A DNA stretch of 64,000 nucleotides from contig NZ_AP027130.1 of the NCBI RefSeq assembly GCF_027925145.1, forward strand, positions 434,001 through 498,000, written 5' to 3'. The DNA is from Thermodesulfomicrobium sp. WS (GTDB lineage Bacteria; Desulfobacterota; Desulfovibrionia; Desulfovibrionales; Desulfomicrobiaceae). The position numbers and the translations under genes were made by a program. The notes below the pieces were generated by a model that was not told the origin of the DNA, searched no databases, and saw nothing but the letters and a program-made list of their open reading frames with translations. This document shows, in pieces, positions 62,090 to 64,000 of this stretch (within the stretch, counting starts at the first letter, position 1; each line of letters starts with the position of its first letter).

Positions 62090-62097
62090 ATTCACAA
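62080..62097. promoter_or_regulatory. Rex-like site at the aprBA promoter
   Basis: TTGGTA-AAAGAT-TCACAA. The right half is perfect, the left half matches 4 of 6 (TTG..A). It covers the proposed -10, which is the usual place for a repressor. Confidence 0.5.
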
Positions 62098-62162
62098 GCG
62101 CAACGCGCCTGCCTGTGTGGTTTGGGTCTTTTTTCCAAACAAATCTAGTGACTGGAGGAATT

Positions 62163-62651
62163 ATGCCAACCTTTGTTGATCCGGCAAAGTGTGATGGGTG
62201 CAAGGGCGGTGAAAAGACGGCTTGCATGTACATCTGCCCCAACGATCTGATGATCTTGGATCCGGTGGAAATGCGTGCCTACAACCAGGAGCCTTCCGCC
62301 TGCTGGGAGTGCTACTCCTGCGTGAAGATTTGTCCTCAGGGCGCCATTACGGCTCGTCCGTACGCGGACTTCGCGCCCATGGGCGGCACCTCGATCCCGC
62401 TGCGGAGCGCCGAAGACATCATGTGGACGGTGCAGTTCCGTTCGGGCGAGGTCAAGCGCTTCAAGTTCCCCATCCGTACGACTCCTGAAGGCTCCATTGA
62501 TCCCTACGCTGGCAAGCCTGAGCCCGGCAACCTGGATGACGAGTTGCTGTTCACCGAGACCGCGCTGAAGAAGCCCCAGGCTGTTCTGGGCAAGAAGTTC
62601 GAGGTGGCCGAGGCCGATCTGAAGCAGGTCTTCAAGTCTGCCGTTGCCTAA
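62163..62651 (+). CDS. aprB: Adenylylsulfate reductase, beta (Fe-S) subunit
   Basis: A 162-aa two-cluster ferredoxin-like subunit that passes electrons to the FAD of AprA. Cluster ligands are C10, C13, C21, C25 (CDGCKGGEKTACMYIC) and C47, C50, C53, C57 (CWECYSCVKICP). The C-terminal tail (LGKKFEVAEADLKQVFK) wraps around AprA. TGGAGG lies 4 bases before the ATG. aprA follows after 42 bases. Confidence 0.97.
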   Translation: MPTFVDPAKCDGCKGGEKTACMYICPNDLMILDPVEMRAYNQEPSACWECYSCVKICPQGAITARPYADFAPMGGTSIPLRSAEDIMWTVQFRSGEVKRFKFPIRTTPEGSIDPYAGKPEPGNLDDELLFTETALKKPQAVLGKKFEVAEADLKQVFKSAVA

Positions 62652-62693
62652 GTTTGGGCCTATTGACCAACGTACGATATTCAGGAGGAACAT

Positions 62694-64000
62694 ATGCCTC
62701 AGATTCCTGTGAAAGATCCTGTAAAAGGTTTGCCCCTGGCCGAGCCGGAGCTCGTGGAACTGGAAACCGATGCCCTTATCGTGGGCGGTGGTATGGGCGC
62801 TTGCGGCGTGGCTTACGAGGCCTGCCGCTGGGCGGACAAGCACGGTGTGCGTGTGCTTTTGGTGGATAAGGCTGCCCTGGAGCGTTCCGGCGCGGTGGCC
62901 CAGGGTCTGTCCGCCATCAATACCTACCTCGGCAAGAACGAGCCCGATGACTACGTGCGCATGGTGCGTACCGACCTCATGGGCCTGGTGCGTGAAGACC
63001 TGATCTTCGACCTGGGCCGCCACGTGGATGATTCCGTCCATCTGTTCGAAGAGTGGGGCCTGCCCTGCTGGATCAAGAAGGACGGCAAGAACCTGGACGG
63101 CGCCGAGGCCAAGAAACAGGGCTTTTCGCTGCGCAAGGGCGACGAGCCGGTGCGCTCCGGCCGTTGGCAGATCATGATCAACGGTGAGTCCTACAAGTGC
63201 ATCGTGGCCGAGGCCGCCAAGAAGGCCCTGGGCGAAGATCGCTACATGGAGCGTGTCTTCATCGTGAAGCTGCTCTTGGACGCCAAGGTGGAGAACCGCA
63301 TCGCTGGCGCCGTGGGCTTCTCGGTGCGCGAGAACAAAGTGTATGTCATCAAGGCCAACGCCATCTGCTGCGCCTGCGGCGGTGCGGTGAACGTGTACCG
63401 TCCCCGCTCCACGGGTGAAGGTATGGGCCGCGCCTGGTACCCGGTGTGGAACGCTGGCTCCACCTACACCATGTGTGCGCAGGTGGGCGCTGAGATGACC
63501 ATGATGGAAAACCGTTTCGTCCCGGCTCGCTTCAAGGACGGTTACGGTCCGGTGGGTGCCTGGTTCTTGCTCTTCAAGGCCAAGGCCACCAACGCCAAGG
63601 GCGAGGACTACTGCGTCACCAACCGCGCCATGCTCAAGCCCTACGAGGATCGCGGCTACGCCAAGGGTCAGGTCATCCCCACCTGTCTGCGCAACCACAT
63701 GATGCTGCGCGAGATGCGTGAAGGCCGTGGTCCCATCTACATGGACACCGCCACTGCCCTGCAGACCACCTTCAAAGAGCTGACTCCCAAGGAGCAGAAG
63801 CACCTGGAGTCCGAAGCGTGGGAAGACTTCCTCGACATGTGCGTGGGCCAGGCCAACCTGTGGGCTTGTATGAACATCAAGCCCGAGGAGCGCGGCTCCG
63901 AGATCATGCCCACCGAGCCCTATCTGCTGGGTTCCCACTCCGGCTGCTGCGGCATCTGGGTGTCGGGTCCGGACGAGGAATGGGTGCCGGAAGAGTACAA
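62694..64000 (+). CDS. aprA: Adenylylsulfate reductase, alpha (FAD) subunit (partial, 5' end)
   Basis: The first 435 residues of the roughly 660-aa flavoenzyme that reduces APS to sulfite and AMP. The FAD-binding motif ALIVGGGMGACGVAYEACRW is near residue 28, then LERSGAVAQGLSAINTYLG. FEEWGLPCW, the RSGRWQIMINGESYK segment and the CCACGGAVNVYRPRS region are typical of AprA. AGGAGG precedes ATG 62694. The gene runs off the window edge. Confidence 0.97.
   Translation, partial: MPQIPVKDPVKGLPLAEPELVELETDALIVGGGMGACGVAYEACRWADKHGVRVLLVDKAALERSGAVAQGLSAINTYLGKNEPDDYVRMVRTDLMGLVREDLIFDLGRHVDDSVHLFEEWGLPCWIKKDGKNLDGAEAKKQGFSLRKGDEPVRSGRWQIMINGESYKCIVAEAAKKALGEDRYMERVFIVKLLLDAKVENRIAGAVGFSVRENKVYVIKANAICCACGGAVNVYRPRSTGEGMGRAWYPVWNAGSTYTMCAQVGAEMTMMENRFVPARFKDGYGPVGAWFLLFKAKATNAKGEDYCVTNRAMLKPYEDRGYAKGQVIPTCLRNHMMLREMREGRGPIYMDTATALQTTFKELTPKEQKHLESEAWEDFLDMCVGQANLWACMNIKPEERGSEIMPTEPYLLGSHSGCCGIWVSGPDEEWVPEEY

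Noticed and set aside
62145-63938. 597-aa minus-strand frame opposite aprBA
   Set aside because: An artefact of strong codon bias in aprA; its His/Leu-rich sequence has no domain.

Overview
The window is GC-rich chromosomal DNA from a dissimilatory sulfate-reducing bacterium, most likely of the Desulfovibrionales. The right end carries sat, aprB and the start of aprA (sulfate to APS to sulfite), and dsrC stands alone at 57146-57463. Futalosine-type menaquinone synthesis (mqnE), a tetrathionate-reductase-like molybdoenzyme, several molybdopterin genes and Rex-like sites before sat and apr fit the same picture. The assignment rests on gene content; no rRNA is present. I see no tRNA, CRISPR array, insertion sequence or prophage, and no gene-free stretch longer than about 200 bases.

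Layout, left to right. 1-84: end of an RNase J-like gene. 174-5490 (minus): murB, then a type I secretion ABC/HlyD/TolC set with no substrate gene nearby. 5621-8890 (plus): Rrf2 regulator, argJ, HD phosphohydrolase, TonB-like protein, YfcE phosphoesterase. 8961-14639 (minus): a chorismate-mutase/degenerate EPSP-synthase fusion, a coiled-coil protein, aconitase, PpiD. 14816-16384 (plus): AAA-ATPase/PD-(D/E)XK protein. 16586-24788 (minus): a translation operon hisS-aspS-def-fmt-DUF116-rsmB ending in ycaO. 24905-34938 (plus): mobB-moaD-thiF, rdgB, glmS, amidase, DUF554, two phosphorelay genes and a chemoreceptor.

35040-41792 (minus): a TtrBCA-like operon (Fe-S subunit, NrfD subunit, Tat-exported molybdenum subunit) followed past a strong terminator by an FmdE/MoeA-like fusion. 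41917-45476: a divergent thiol/metalloid-type island. Thioredoxin and CcdA run left; ArsR, permease, mini-thioredoxin and DGC protein run right. Each promoter carries a copy of the same operator TTTGGC-N6-GCCAAA. 45484-53519 (mostly plus): lgt, a beta-grasp-like protein, rlpA, HU (minus), radical SAM, rimO, rpsA, mqnE and a 47-aa membrane protein. 53641-57078: glgB-malQ. 57146-60551 (minus): dsrC, two tiny Cys-rich proteins (one of 58 aa is easily missed), cardiolipin synthase and a PAS protein without a kinase domain. 60731-64000: sat, aprB, aprA.

Genes are packed with many ATGA/TAATG overlaps, so translational coupling is probably common. Convergent gene pairs are separated by symmetrical hairpins. 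Several promoters share the form TTGACA-N17-TAGnnn. The parts that most deserve follow-up are the ArsR island, the Rex-like sites on the sulfate-activation genes, the degenerate EPSP-synthase fusion, the inverted repeat inside the Ttr Fe-S gene, and the overlooked 58-aa cysteine protein.
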